From: Calocera cornea HHB12733
Lineage: Eukaryota > Basidiomycota > Dacrymycetes > Dacrymycetales > Dacrymycetaceae
DNA length: 64,000 nt
Assembly (NCBI GenBank): GCA_001632435.1
Contig: KV423974.1
Location: 1-64,000 of the forward strand
Direction: 5' to 3'
A program made the translations under genes and the position numbers. Below, one piece after another: positions 12,148 through 23,951 of this stretch (its first letter is position 1; each line of letters begins with the position of its first letter). Below the pieces are notes generated by a model. That model was not told where the DNA came from. It saw only the letters and a program-made list of their open reading frames with translations, and ran no database searches.

Positions 12148-14148
12148 CTACTCCTTGTGCTCGCCAATAACCGTGTCGGCCGCGTACCGCTCAATGACCT
12201 TGGGGTCATGGAGCATGTTGAACTCCTCGGTTGCATCGCGGCCGGCGTAAAGGAGGATTGCCTTCTCTCCGCCGGGGTGGTCAGGCAGGAAGTTGGTCAC
12301 ATCGAGCACCTGGCCATTGATGATCACCCAGCAGTCATCCTTCTTGTTGTGCTTGGCGACATCCGCTGTGCTGTACGAGCCAGACGAGGATTTCCCCTTG
12401 TCAGGGGTCTTGCCACCAGTCTCGCCGCCAGTCTTCTCCGTGCGCTTCTCAGGCTCGGTACCGGCGACCGATGTCTCGCCCCTTTGGGCGGGCTTTGAGT
12501 TGGCAGGGGCGGACGAGGACGAGGTGGATGCGGAGGGAGTGGGAGAGTCACCCTCCCAGGAGAAGGTGAGGGTGACTTGCTTGTCGTTCGGGTTGATGCG
12601 AACACGAGTCTCGAGCAAGTGACCGGCAACGGCACCGAGACGCTCGGTAGCCTTGTTGGACGCGTTCTGGAGGAGGTAGGCAGCAGCAGCGTCACCAGAA
12701 ACACGGCCGAACACAACGCAGCCAAGCAGGGAAGAACCACCGAGGCGGTTGGCACCATGGACACCACCGGCAACCTCGCCAGCGGCAAACAGACCCGGGA
12801 TCGGCTTGTGGTCGGTGCTCAGGACGCGCGATGTGTCGTCAATGGCAAGACCACCCATGGTATAATGAAGCACGGGAGTCATGAGGGCGACGTTGAAGTA
12901 GTCGTTCATTGACCACTTGCCCTCGGAGAAGAACTTTTTGCCGAAAGGATCCTTCTTGCTCTCGGAGACCTTGTTGTAGTCGTCGAACGTCTTCTTCAGA
13001 ACCTCAGGCTTGAGGCCCATGTCCTTGGCGAGCGCCTCGCCGCTCTCGTAACGCTTCATCAGGCCACGACCGACGTAGTGCTTGCAGTGCCACTCAATCT
13101 GCTTACTTGCCTCGCCGTTCAGGACCAGACGGATGGGGAACTTGCCGTTCTCCCACATCTTGCCGGTCACGTAATCACGGTGCTGCAGCTCATCAACGAA
13201 GCGGGAGCCGGTGTTGTCGAGCAGAAGACCGCCGACACCGCGGAGAGCCTCAGCGGCGAGGAACTTGACCTTGGCCTGCAGTATAGCTCAGTATGGTGTC
13301 ACCAAGATAAGACGCATATACGTACATCCGGGTCCTTGGGGTCAACCAGTCCGGTCGGGTGCACCTGCACCTTCTCGAGATCAATACCCTCAGCACCAAT
13401 AGCCATAGCCATCTTTTGCCCATCGCCAGTACAGTGGTCCCCGTTGGTAGTCGGCAGGTCCCAGAACTCGGGCCGGTACTTCTTGAGAAGCGAGTCTTCG
13501 GTGAAGTCGGCGGCGTAGCCGCCGGTAGCGAGGATGACGGGGCCGTACTCGGAGTGGGTGGTGCCGTCGTGGGTGTACTGGACACCGATGACCTTGCCGT
13601 CTTGCTTGATGAGCTGGGTAACGCGGGCCTTCTTCAGGATCTTGACACGGTCGGGGATCGACACGGCGAGATCTTCCAGTCGCTCCATCTGCGCGTAGGT
13701 GATGACCATGCCGGGGAATTGCGCGCCACCGCGGTGTGTGCGTGGCTGGCTGTGGCCACCAAGACGAGCGACCTGGGAGAGATCGAGCCCGAAGCGGTCC
13801 TCCAGCCAGTTGACGGCCTCGCCGGACTTGCCCGTGAGCACCTTGATCAGGTCATCGCGTGCGAGATCACGTGCGGACTCCTTGGTGTCGTCGAAGAAGA
13901 TCTTGGCGTTGTCGGGGATGCCGAGTGTCTGCTGGGCACGCGTACCGGCGCCGTTGATACCAGATGTCGCCTTGGTGGAATTGCCTCCCATGAACCTGGG
14001 GCGGGTCAGCTGGTGTACCTTGCGGAAGAGCGGAACGGGCGCACCCCTGCTTGTCCAACAGAAGGACGTTCGCGCCGCGCTCGAGGAGCGTGTGCGCTGC
14101 GGAGAGACCGGCGAGCCCACCACCGACGATGATGACCTTGTTTGACAT
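12148..14148 (-). CDS. soluble FAD fumarate reductase fused to cytochrome b5
   Basis: CDS complement(join(12148..13275,13326..13995,14045..14148)), 633 residues; introns of 49 and 50 nt. The N-terminus MSNKVIIVGGGLAGLSAAHT is a Rossmann FAD-binding GxGxxG site. It is followed by GGNSTKATSGINGAG, VILATGGYA, HPTG, LRGVGGLLLDNTGSRFVDEL, HYTMGG and NRLGGSSLLGCVVFGR, which mark the FRD/SDH flavoprotein family (Osm1-like fumarate reductase). The last ~80 residues form a cytochrome b5 heme domain with the DHPGG motif, joined by a Ser/Pro/Thr-rich linker. The enzyme would reduce fumarate to succinate to reoxidise FADH2; the b5 domain suggests an internal or external one-electron relay. No targeting peptide is obvious, so a cytosolic location is inferred. 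Its neighbours are P450s, which can accept electrons from b5, but a functional link is only inference. Confidence 0.9.
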
Positions 14149-15036
14149 GATTTCCCTGGGTAGCTTGGTGTGGAAGGAGGGGGACAGGGAAGGGGCAGCA
14201 CAGCGCGGGAGAGGGATGTTACAGGAGAGAGGATGTGGTGCTAAAAGAGGCCGTTATAACTTGCCAGCCCCGGACCAATCCAATCACGGGGGGTGCGCTC
14301 GGCCAACTCACTCGTGCCCCAGGCAGTGCATGTGAATACACCGGAGGCAATCGGACCCAGCCGGGTGCATGCCGCTGTAGCCGGTCAAGGGGCCGAACCC
14401 TATCTTCCCTTGCCCAAACAGCCTCCCTCCATCTGTCCTCCACCGCAAATGTGCTGGACTTCTCCTCCACCTTGGAAACGTCCCCTGCCTGCTTTTGGTG
14501 GACTTCCGGAAATGGATGGGAGGCTTATATCGGAACAATATTATGATGTTCCCTTGGAAGCCAGGAGGCGTCTGGGCACAATTCTTGTCGACTACATCCA
14601 GAAAACGAGCTTCCAATCCGCCAAACTCATGCCTCCGGCTAATGCGGGGTGACACAGCCGAGCCTAATACGATGCGGGGAGACGGTGCAAATCACAGATC
14701 CCCAGTCTCACGCTTCGCTGACAAGCTCCGGGGATGTCGGCTCCGATCGACTCGATCGCTCTCGCGCCGTCCCTGGATCGAACCCCTCATAAACCACCGA
14801 ATCGCCTGTGCGCGCCCGCAGTCGATGACTCCCATGGCTCCCACCTGTCGCTCGCTTCTGCCCCGCCGCTAAACCCACTTGACTGATGCACTCAGGAGTG
14901 TGGTCCTTCGCTAAAGCTGTCAATCATCATCGATCGCCTCTGTACAAGTAACGAGCGCAGGAAAGTCGAATCTACGTCCCGTTCTCCTCGGCGCCGCGCT
15001 CCTATCGTTGCACCCGCTACGTCTCGTGAAGCGTCT
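14149..15036. other. intergenic region upstream of fumarate reductase
   Basis: This 890 bp stretch holds the fumarate reductase promoter and the 3' end of a DUF6533 gene. A T-loop-like string near 14770 was checked for a tRNA and rejected. Nothing else was recognised. Confidence 0.4.
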
Positions 15037-16629
15037 CTACGCCTGCTCCACTTCCCAATCCCACACAGTATCCGAAGGTGCAACCGAAGCACTCGCTTGA
15101 CCTCGAGTCGTGCGTGCAAGATCCAGCTCTTCCGCATGAACAGTTGCTCGAAGATTCAGAAAGATCCTGGGTGACGACTGGAACATGAGCGGTCCAACCC
15201 TGAAGAGAAGACTCGCACCTACCGACTGGCTAGAATGGAAATGAGGCACAGCGTCGGTCTAACCACGATCGTTTAGTCAGCGCTTGCTCTGATTAGTGTA
15301 GACATACGTACTCCGTGAGTATGCCATACAAGACAGGCTGGGACATGTCAGTCACCGCCCATTTGAATTGTTGCGAACCCACATCGTCGAACTCATATGT
15401 ACACATGAAGAGATTTAGAGACTGCAAGATCTGGTCAGCCATGTCGTTTGCAGCGTGCAATTACATCGTCGAATCACCATTAACGCTATATGACAGACCT
15501 CAGATGAGCACTCATAGCGACTGTTATGTATGAACGTCGCTCACCGGCTACGCATGCAAAATACATGAGGCCACTGTAGTTTGTTCAGTCGTTGCTCTCA
15601 AGCTCCCCAGTTCAGAGTCGCGTACTCTCCCACGAAGATAACGAGCAGAGGTGCATTCGAGCCACGCTTCTTGTGATGATAACCTTTAATCGCGGTCGCC
15701 GCTACAAGCGTGACCTCCATAACCAGCCCTGGGATCCATATTGCATATAGCCATCTGAAGAAGGAGAGATTATAGTCGAGGATGCAGCAGAGAGATAAGC
15801 TCAAAACTGACTGGAACGTTTCTGGGACTGACTACTGAGCATGAGGTCTAAGCACCACAAACGGACGGCTCACCCTCGAACAACCGGATTTCTCCTGCAT
15901 CTTGCTAGAAGGCAGGCTTCCCGGGAGCGGGGATTAATACCGCGCCGACTGGACAGGGTGAGGGAGGTCCATTTGCGTCAGTCGTTGGTGCTGCACCGAT
16001 ACAAGAGATGTTCTGGCCCTGGAGTGCTGCAACCGTGACGCCAGCGACGGCGCACAAGAGATACACTCCCCACAACAATAAGGTCACTCTTCGGTTCCGT
16101 TCCCAGAGAACGACGACTCTCATAGTGAGTAGAGCTGGACGGGTTGGTAGGCTTCACGAAGGCTTATGATAAAATCAACGATACCTTCAGAAAGCAGGGT
16201 GACAAATGGAATGCTCCAGCTGCTGATTTGGCTCCAGTACAGGGCAAAAGACAGAGTGAGAGACATGATTGTTGAGTCTTCTCCGGTTGAAGTTGGGTCG
16301 CTAACTTGTGGTGGGTTCTGATCGAATACCGGACCAAACGTAAAGGCCACAGTACTGTGGAGCAGCGCCGCATAGCGAGTCAAGAAATACAATACTGTGG
16401 GAGCTCTGCATCGGCGACTCGTCCATATCAGTAAAACTTCCTTTGGAAGTAATATCAGGATGTCAAACGTAACAAGTTCAATCGACGCTATTTGCAAATG
16501 ACCTTGCCATTGGAGAGCTGCGGGAAAAGCGAGTTAGAAAAAGTAAGATGCACTCTAGACACTGTGCTGACCAAACGGGTCATATGTGTAGAGAGGATTG
16601 TAATCGCCTCCTGGTTCCAGCGCGGCCAT
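15037..16629 (-). CDS. DUF6533-family multi-pass membrane protein, copy 1
   Basis: ATG 16627-16629 opens MAALEPGGDYNPLYTYDPF, spliced to the DUF6533 signature (VTFDILILLPKEVLLIWTSR, then VLYFLTRYAALLH). Further exons encode a helix starting MRVVVLWERNRRVTLLLWG, another (WIPGLVMEVTLVAATAI), and VIFVGDGLMYFACVAG joined across a 52-nt intron (15574-15625). The C-terminal exons read PTLCLISILASR^IFLNLR with a 56-nt intron, ending at stop 15037. Seven or so hydrophobic helices and a soluble tail (ARTTRGQASASVAPSD) fit this large Agaricomycete family, whose function is unknown. Two middle exons around 15,270-15,530 are approximate. The second family member in the window is at 29,789-31,373. Confidence 0.75.
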
Positions 16630-17431
16630 GCCAGTCGAGAGGGGCTGAGATGAACTTTGGCAACTTGCCTTCGCCTTTAGAGCGAAGGACACTCAATGGC
16701 GATGCAGGAAGCACACTGCCTTAGAGGCTCAGAAGACGATGATCCATCGTTCTCCAATACAGGGTTGCTTGCCAGCCAACCTCCCCACGGAGTGTTGCTC
16801 TGCTCTCGACAAACGTGAAGAGGGCGCGAAGAGCACAGCGCGCGCATAGGAAAGCGGCAGCGAGGCCTGAAGCAATAGGCCCAGGATATGGTTATAATTT
16901 TCACGACACAGGATTGCGGACCGAGATAAGACTGGCATAGAATGTTAACACGCGCATGGATGGACAGAGCGCGGTGCGGTGGTGAGAGTGGTGAACTGCC
17001 GCCTGAAGATGGTGGTGGTCTGACTCCACCGGCCAGGGCCGAAAGGCCGCAGTCAAAGTCGTACTAGCGGGTTGCAGTCGACGTCCAGCGCGCCGTGCCT
17101 GAAATGACACAACTCTCTGGACACGGCATTCTCACCTCCGCCTACGTACATACCGCTTGCCGGGCGTACCGAATGTGTCCTCTGAGCTTCATCCGCGGTA
17201 CGGAACGCATATAGCTGCCGCAATCCGCATGCAGCTACCGGACAACGCCGCAGCACACCAGTAGCAAGCACGGGGTTTATCAAGCTAGCTCGGAACGTCG
17301 CGTACGGGCTGCGCCAATACTGCAATCCGTACACTTTGAAGCAGCATGGCCCGACATGTTGTTATAGTCGCGTCTGCGACCTGAGAGCGCCCTGGCTGTC
17401 ACGCTTGTGCGCAGGTTTATAATGCGGTCAT
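16630..17431. other. intergenic region, no gene seen
   Basis: This 800 bp stretch lies upstream of the DUF6533 gene. Open frames are short and unrelated to known domains. It probably includes the promoter of the minus-strand gene. Confidence 0.35.
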
Positions 17432-18955
17432 TTGTACGTCGTCTCCTCTTCCGCACATATTTGCGACGATGTCTTATCTTCCTGTCTAGCCTTTATCGTT
17501 GACGGTGACCTCGTAGACCGCGCTCAGGACGAGATGAAACGTGAACGCATCACACCAAACGAGATCACAACTCTGTTTTCTCGCATACGCGTCATGTCCG
17601 CTGCCCGCCTGTCCGAAGGCTTCGTTCTCGCTCGCAAGCTCCTCGGCAAGGTGCTGAGAGACGAAGATATCTTCAACAATGCGAGAGAATAATGAAAGAG
17701 CGCCGGGGCTAGCCCGAAAACAGCTATCGGCGAGATCACAATGGGCCATCTGCTCATTCCCGCAAAGGAGGAGCATGCGTTCAGGCTGTTCCTCTGGTGT
17801 GGAGGGACCGCGTCGTCCTTCACGTGCATGACCTCCTCTCCAGAATATGGCGGACGGGGAGGATATGCAGAACAATGCACGGTGATTCATGAGGAGGAGG
17901 AGCTGCGGGATGGGAGGTGATTTGGGGAGATAACCCACGAGGTGCGCCAACTCAGACATGCATATCCGCTGCTGCATGCTCAGACCGACCGCAGATCGCG
18001 ATCCGCTCCTCGAGGCTCTCCGACGATACTATACATATCGCTGGCTTCCACCTACTATCAGTGGGAAGACTGGCCCCCAAGACATATGGCATCCATCGCT
18101 GTAGGATGTTCTGTGTCGTTGCCTGGAGCTGATGGCGGGGGCCGACGGAGTTCTCGGTACAGTCACCGATTTGGAACAGGAGTCGGCGGTGGACGTTGCC
18201 GTGTACCTACAGCACTTTGCCTTGGTCCTCAATTCTCCCCCGGCCCCATCGAGAGCCCCGTTGGTGATCCAGTAATCAAGTTGTCCAGGCGAAGTATGGC
18301 ACTCTGCACTGTACATCTCATCCGGCGCTGCATTCTTCCCTCCCATCGAACAAGTCAAGATTCTGTTTGACACTCTGTTGGAGCTGCAAGATCCGATGCT
18401 GATCGTCTTCACGGCTTCCCAGCGACGGCTCGATCCGCAATTGCTTCAGAAGATCCAGAAGAGCGGGAGGGGTCTGGTCGTCACATGGGCCCCACAGCAG
18501 GCTGTCCTTGCTCATCCAGTGCGTCCACTCGGTTGGCTCTTATGCGTCATACACGACGGCTGACCCGTGATCAGGCCGTGGGATGGATGGTCTCTCACTG
18601 CGGAGGTGGCGGCATGTACGAGTCACTCGCTCAAGGCGCACCGCTCATCGCATGGCCTGTCATAGCCCATCAACGGAAGCATGAAGTCTGATTGAGGCTC
18701 GTTCTCGGCAGCGCAGCCAAGGTCATACAACACCTGAATGAATTCGAAGGGAACTCGACGGAACTCTGGTCATACTTAGAACCAAAGAAGCGAGCAAGGC
18801 CACAGGGAATGAGGAAGCGCGACAATGCGCAAAATGCGTGCAAGAAGCTTCTGGATGCTCTCAGAGCTGATGGATCAGTCGACGTGGCCTTCGACGAGCT
18901 TGGAATGATCGGATTTCGGCGCCAAGCGGCGTCAAATGATGCCCGCGGAGCGTAA
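17432..18955 (+). pseudogene. decayed UDP-glycosyltransferase (GT1) gene
   Basis: The best-preserved part is 18,360-18,690. Two exons joined across a ~54-nt intron (18,524 onward) give GLVVTWAPQQAVLAHP then AVGWMVSHCGGGGMYESLAQ and APLIAWPVIAHQ, the donor-sugar binding signature of GT1 UDP-glycosyltransferases. Immediately afterwards the frame ends at a TGA (about 18,690). Homology to the family's C-terminus continues in other frames (IEARSRQRSQGHTTPE then stop; later CKKLLDALRADGSVDVAFDE), so at least one frameshift and one stop are present. An N-terminal remnant (LVDRAQDEMKRERITPNEIT, SRIRVMSA) lies at 17,500-17,620. The middle, 17,700-18,300, could not be aligned by eye. An active gene with many introns is less likely. 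Confidence 0.6.
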
Positions 18956-19634
18956 CGAAATACCCGACTCACGCTCAGTCTCAAGTTGGCGGTGATTGCA
19001 ATTCTGACGAGTTCCAGCTCCACTGATGGCAGTGTACGAGTCGAGGATCATTCTGACGGCTGCGAAGCAGTACTGTCTGGAATGACTTCGGCTCCGAGCG
19101 AGTCGTGAACCATCGCATGGTCCAAAAATGGGAAACTCACCGCAAGGTGTGCATTCCCTGAGCCCACTTCACGCCCAATCTTACTCAAATACGTCACATC
19201 TCGGGCATCATGCACCAGTGATGATCCTTGCGCTAGCGACCATCAACCACACCGCCGACCCCGCCGTGCCCGCAGCGTTCGTCCTTTGATCATTCACACC
19301 GGGGGTGAATATAACTTTTCTCCGGGAACAGGATGACGAGCAAGCGATGGTTCGCTCCACTTGAATCGGAAGCTCGGGTTATTTCACCTTCAAGACTTGC
19401 CAACTCGAGCGTCATGCAGTGAGCTATGCGTGAAGTACCGGGTTCACGACTTTCGAAGCAAGATATGGGGGCCGCTTGGCCCTCTTGTTCCATATGGATG
19501 CAGGCGGTATTGGAGGCCCTCGACAGGTATATAAGACCGCCCATTTTGAGGCAGATTATCTTCCATAATTCATCCTCCCATTGCTTCTCGCTCCACACAC
19601 ATCTGCACAACAACCCGACAACAACTCTACCAAC
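18956..19634. promoter_or_regulatory. upstream region of the secreted-protein gene
   Basis: No coding exon is seen in these 680 bp. A TATATAAG box at 19,528-19,535, about 100 bp before ATG 19635, and a pyrimidine-rich leader (cacacatctgcacaacaacc) point to a strong fungal core promoter for the small secreted protein. Confidence 0.5.
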
Positions 19635-20103
19635 ATGAAGTTCACCACTACCGCCGTTGCTGTCTTTGCTCTCGTGCTGGGTCTTGCCATCCCCGCCAAG
19701 GCCGACTTCTACGCCAACTTCTTTGATGGTGAGTAAAGTCGCCTCCTTCTACACGACCCGCATACCGACTCTCCGCAGACGACGCCTGCTCAGTGAACGG
19801 CGGCATCGGCGTCGACATCCGTAACACCGGCTGCCTCGGGGAAGCCGGCCGCGGCTCGGTCTACATCCCGAACGACGGCCTCGGCACGACGGGCGACAAC
19901 CAGTACTGCCTCGTCATCACCTCCGGCTCCGGCTCGTGCACGTGCCAGAACGTCGGATACGACTTTACGGCGACGGGGTTCTGCAAGACCCTGAACCCCA
20001 GCGACCAGAGCTACCGCTTCGTTGGTGTAGGTTCTGCTGTGTTCTTTCGCGAGATTAACACTGACGAGCGGAACAGGGCGCCTGCGGGCCCGATAACTGC
20101 TGA
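19635..20103 (+). CDS. small secreted 8-cysteine protein
   Basis: CDS join(19635..19728,19779..20026,20077..20103), 122 residues; introns of 50 nt with clean gtgagt/cgcag and gtaggt/aacag sites. The N-terminus MKFTTTAVAVFALVLGLAIP is a textbook signal peptide, probably cleaved after AKA. The mature part has eight cysteines (DAC, GCL, YCL, SCTC, FCK, GAC and a C-terminal NC) and ends on Cys, which suggests four disulfides. I do not recognise a named fold. Size, secretion signal and cysteine content place it among small secreted proteins that fungi use in wall, hydrophobic-surface or host interactions. A TATA box sits about 100 bp upstream, consistent with regulated high expression. Confidence 0.85.
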
Positions 20104-20354
20104 GTTTGATCTCAACCCCCCCGCGCCAGGGCACCCGACGGCAAGCAGCAAGAGTCTTGGCACGATAGTACTATGCAGGCTCAAAAGAAGGCCACATGTA
20201 TTGAAAAGTTCCGGAATTAAGAAATGTATCCATTGTTTTTGAGCAACGGCATGAGTCATGAATTGGGGCCTAAAGCCGGCCGCGCGCAAAACGACATTCG
20301 AGTCCGCGGCGTATATCCCGACGGCCGTCTGTTGATCAGAGATACTTTCCGCGT

Positions 20355-21284
20355 CTACTTCTTTAGGAAGCGGTCGAACCAACTCAGGATGCCCCATGCG
20401 CTTTGCTCCTTCGCCCAGCCTGTCCCAAAATCAGCACCGTCTCTTACCAACGCACACACAGCGATACAAAGACTCACGTTCATTCTCGTTGCTCATATCG
20501 CCCTTGACCGCAAACCCATGCTTGACGCCCCCAAACAGCTGGAAGTGGTACATCCGCTTCCCCTCCGCGAGGATCGCCTCGGCTGTATGCCGGCTCTCAG
20601 CGCCGAACACGGGGTCGACCTCGGCGCAGCTGAGGAAGAGCGGGGCGGTGCTGTGCTTGAAGTGCTCGTCCGTGAGTGAGGAGGGATGCGCTACGGCGCC
20701 TGCGGTGGAGGAGCCGGTCGTTAGGTCCGTCATGACCATCGGCGCGCCGAAGCAGTAGCCGACCGAAGCGTATGCTTTAGCCGCTGCATCCCAGACCACA
20801 TGTCAGCTGCTGCTGCGTGAGAAGAGGGGAAGGGGCGCACGGAACTGCGCCTTCATCGCGGGGAGGAAGACCTCGGAGATGAGCTTCGGTGCAGATATGC
20901 GCAAGGGGGCGATCCACTCGTAGATGTTGAACCCCTCGTTGTGCATGATCTTGTCGAGCTCCTCGCCGTTGAAGCAGTCCGGCGCCAGGACGGTGTATCC
21001 TACGCGCGCATACATCCCGCGTCAGCACAAATCCAAGCATATAGAGAGGAAGAAGCAAGCGCACCATGCCCGGCAAACCAGTCACACAGCAGCTGGTTGT
21101 TCAAGAACTTCGGCCCGAACACATCGCAGTAGAAGAGGATGATCCGGTCCAGGCTTTTGTCGGGCGCGTACGCAATGTAGGTTTGCACCCCGCCCACATC
21201 GACAAAGGAGCCGGTCGCCGTGCCCTCGTGCTTGACCGCTTGGGTGCAGCACTCGTCTGTGTGCTTCGCCAGGTATTGCGCCAT
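20355..21284 (-). CDS. dienelactone hydrolase family protein, copy 1
   Basis: CDS complement(join(20355..20419,20478..20783,20841..20999,21065..21284)), 249 residues of alpha/beta-hydrolase type. Motifs: IILFYCDVFGP, TVLAPDCF, the nucleophile elbow ASVGYCFGAP (Cys nucleophile), PLFLSCAEVD (acid Asp) and GGVKHGF (His), giving the Cys-Asp-His triad of dienelactone hydrolases. It ends with SWFDRFLKK. The family hydrolyses cyclic esters such as dienelactone in aromatic ring degradation; the fungal substrate is not known. Exon lengths (220, 159, 306, 65) are identical to the copy at 34,199-35,109. Predicted cytosolic. Confidence 0.88.
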
Positions 21285-21713
21285 TGTGTTCCTAGGATGG
21301 ACGAGAGGTGGACTGGACGACGCTGTGGCGCCCGGGAAGTGGACACCGAAGTGAGGCTGCCATCCTACGATGTGAGCCGGTAGGACTACTTATGTATAAG
21401 GGTAGGTAGTCGGGGAGAGAGCAGCTCCGAAGGGACCGACTGCCCGAAATAGACGGCGCGTCCCCCACGAACACACGACGGGTCCACGGGAACCCTCATC
21501 GTGGAGCCACTGTGGACGCCCGCCCCGCCGAAATGCCACGTTCATCAGTCTACGTTACAATGCCCTCAAGGGCGTTCCTACGCGCGCGCAGCGTAGGGCT
21601 ACATAAACCCGCGATACGCGCGGGCATCCATGATCTTTCTCCACTGGAATTCCCCTCCCCTGTATCCTAAACGTAGTCTTGATATCACCCAGCCTGACTG
21701 ATGATGGAAGAGA
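21285..21713. other. spacer between DLH copy 1 and the CDK gene
   Basis: This 430 bp region contains the DLH promoter, with a TATA-like ttataca about 100 bp upstream of ATG 21284, and the 3' UTR of the CDK gene. No coding sequence was recognised. Confidence 0.4.
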
Positions 21714-23328
21714 CTACACGCCAAAGTCGAACTCCATCTGGTAGTTGGCAACGCGCTGAGGTGCAGAAGGGCTGCGGACCTTGACTCGCCTGCCGATGCG
21801 TGGTGAGCAAGCTCAACAAACATATGGGCCCACCGGCCAAGCGGTGGCAAGGGACAAGGGAAAGGACGTACTTCTCGCCCGCTGCGATGGAGGGGAATGA
21901 GCTGAAGAGGTCGGGATGCTTGGGCAGGGGCGACTCGCTAGTCCACACACACGTTAGTGCAGCTGGAGTAGTCCTGAGCGGGCGTGGAAGGCGTACGAGA
22001 AATAAGGATGCTGCATCGCCTCCTCCGCTGTGATCCTACGCTCCGGGTCATACATCAACAGCCTCCCCAGAAGGTCGATCCCCGTCTCGGTGACATACGG
22101 GAACCTGGCGCGCAGGCTGCTCGTCTTAGCAGGGAAGGAGATTGTCTTTGCCAGGGGCAGGTCCAGGTACCCCGGCCAGCTGTCTTCTGTGGGCGGGCCG
22201 AGAAGCTTTGAGATCATGGACAGCATCTCGATCTCGCCCTTGGCTTGGAAGACGGGCTCGTTGAGCAGGAGCTCGCCGAAGATGCACCCGACGGACCAGA
22301 GGTCGATTGCTGTGGAATAGGTCTTTGCACCTAAGAGGATCTCGGGAGCGCTACCCGTTAGGACCCGGGTCAGTACCGTTCTGCGTGCGGACGATGGAGG
22401 AAGGCGCACCGGTACCATAGCGTGACCACGAGCTCGGTCATCTTCCCGAGCGGGTCGCCGAACGTTCTCGCCAGCCCAAAGTCCGCAACCTTGATCTGCC
22501 CCCTATTGTTCATCAGCAGGTTGGACGTCTTGAGGTCCCGGTGCAGGACCCAGTTGGCATGGCAGTGCGCGACGGCGGAGAGGAGCTGGTGTAGGAGGGT
22601 TTTGATCTCGCTCTGCAGGAAGGGGGAGGGCATGACTGTTAGTAGGGTCTTGAGGTCGTGTTCTATGAAGTCCATGACGATGAATATCCTATTTCGCCAT
22701 GAGCACACATACTTCCAAGTGTGAGTGTAGAAGCGAAAGACGCACTGCGTGAGTGTATCCCCCACGACAATCTCCCGTATGGGCACCACATGCTCATGCC
22801 GACACGTCATAAGCGCCATGACCTCCCTCAAGCTCGTGATCGGGAACCCGCCCTTCTCCTGGTCCAGCTTGAGCTTCTTGAGCGCGACGATCTCCCCCGT
22901 CTCCTTGTCCCTGGCGCGGAAGACGACGCCATACGACCCTTCCTCGATGTGGTTCAGCCGCTCGTAGGCGTAGACGCTCCGGCAGGGAGTGATGGGCGGG
23001 TAGGCGGGACGGCGCGGGACATAGCGCGATCTGGAGGGGTCGGATGCTGCTCCTGGGTGTCGCAGGGGGGAAGCGGGGAGGGAGACGCTGGACGGTCTGA
23101 GCGCCGCGGCGGGGGTGTTGGTGCTGCTGGGAAGCGGCGAGCGGGAGGTGGGCGAGCGTCTAGGCCGCTTGATCTTTACGCGGCGCGGGGAAGGCTCGTC
23201 CGAGTCGAACGTGTCCCACTTTGAACGCTTGCGCGCAGACGTCGAGCTTTCCGCTGGTACGGGTGTCAGTCATCCATGCGCATATACGCATGGGTCGGGG
23301 AGAACGCACCTTGGGACGGAGCGGACAT
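21714..23328 (-). CDS. CDK11-like (PITSLRE) cyclin-dependent kinase
   Basis: Start 23326-23328 (MSAPSQ) in a 19-nt first exon, then an intron at 23254-23309. The second exon begins with a basic, Ser/Pro-rich leader (SARKRSKWDTFDSDEPSPRR) followed by the kinase domain. Its landmarks are the glycine loop IEEGSYGVVFRARD, catalytic Lys in VALKKLKLD, the exact PITSLRE motif, HRDLKTSNLLMN (catalytic loop), ADFGLART, APEILLGAKTYS and DLWSVGCIFGELL. It ends MEFDFGV at stop 21714 after two short C-terminal introns. PITSLRE in the C-helix is diagnostic of CDK10/CDK11, which phosphorylate the transcription and splicing machinery with cyclin L. Expected to be nuclear. Confidence 0.9.
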
Positions 23329-23951
23329 TGGCCTGGTTGTCGTCCGGGCGAGAGCCGCCCACAGGGTCGCCGCGCTTTCCTACCCAATTTACGTAACCTC
23401 ACACCTGAAAACCCCTCCACAGTCCATTGTCACAAACTACCTCGTCTGCGGTCATTGTAGAAGAACATATTTCATCGATTGTCAACCCTCGTACACAGCC
23501 ATATATATAGTTAGTCGCAAGCAATACAGGACATCGCACAGAGAACCAATAAAACAACAATGGAAACAGACAACAACAACAGTCGCAGGAGGGATCGCAC
23601 ACGGGCGCCTTCGAGGAAAATACATACACGGTAGGAAACACTGACGCAGTGATCGCACATACTTACAGGCGCTCGCAAAGATTGTCCGGATAGATGTGAC
23701 GCAATGTGACGGGAAAGGGGAATGGAGGAGGAGATGCATAGGGGTCGTGAGCGGGAGATGAATGGATGAAACGCGTCGCGTCGCGCCATTCGACAATGGC
23801 CATCGCTCAAGTCGGAACTTGAAGCGGAATTGGAATGGAAAAGGTCGTCGCGTGATCAAATGCTGAAATCGTACACATGGAGAATGGGGGGAGAGGGGAG
23901 CCGGTCTGCGCGGAGGAGAAGCGCTTAAAGGCCGGAGAGGGGTGGGGAGGA
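23329..23951. other. spacer between the CDK and ankyrin genes
   Basis: These 620 bp hold the CDK promoter and the 3' UTR of the ankyrin gene on the same strand. A tatatata string at about 23,503 is present. No gene was recognised. Confidence 0.4.

Noticed and set aside
13359..14132. 257-codon plus-strand open frame
   Set aside because: It is antisense to the fumarate reductase exons, which have clear domain evidence.
14750..14800. Possible tRNA T-loop (ggttcgatcc-like on the minus strand)
   Set aside because: The flanking bases do not form a T-stem or acceptor stem, and no D or anticodon arm is found upstream.
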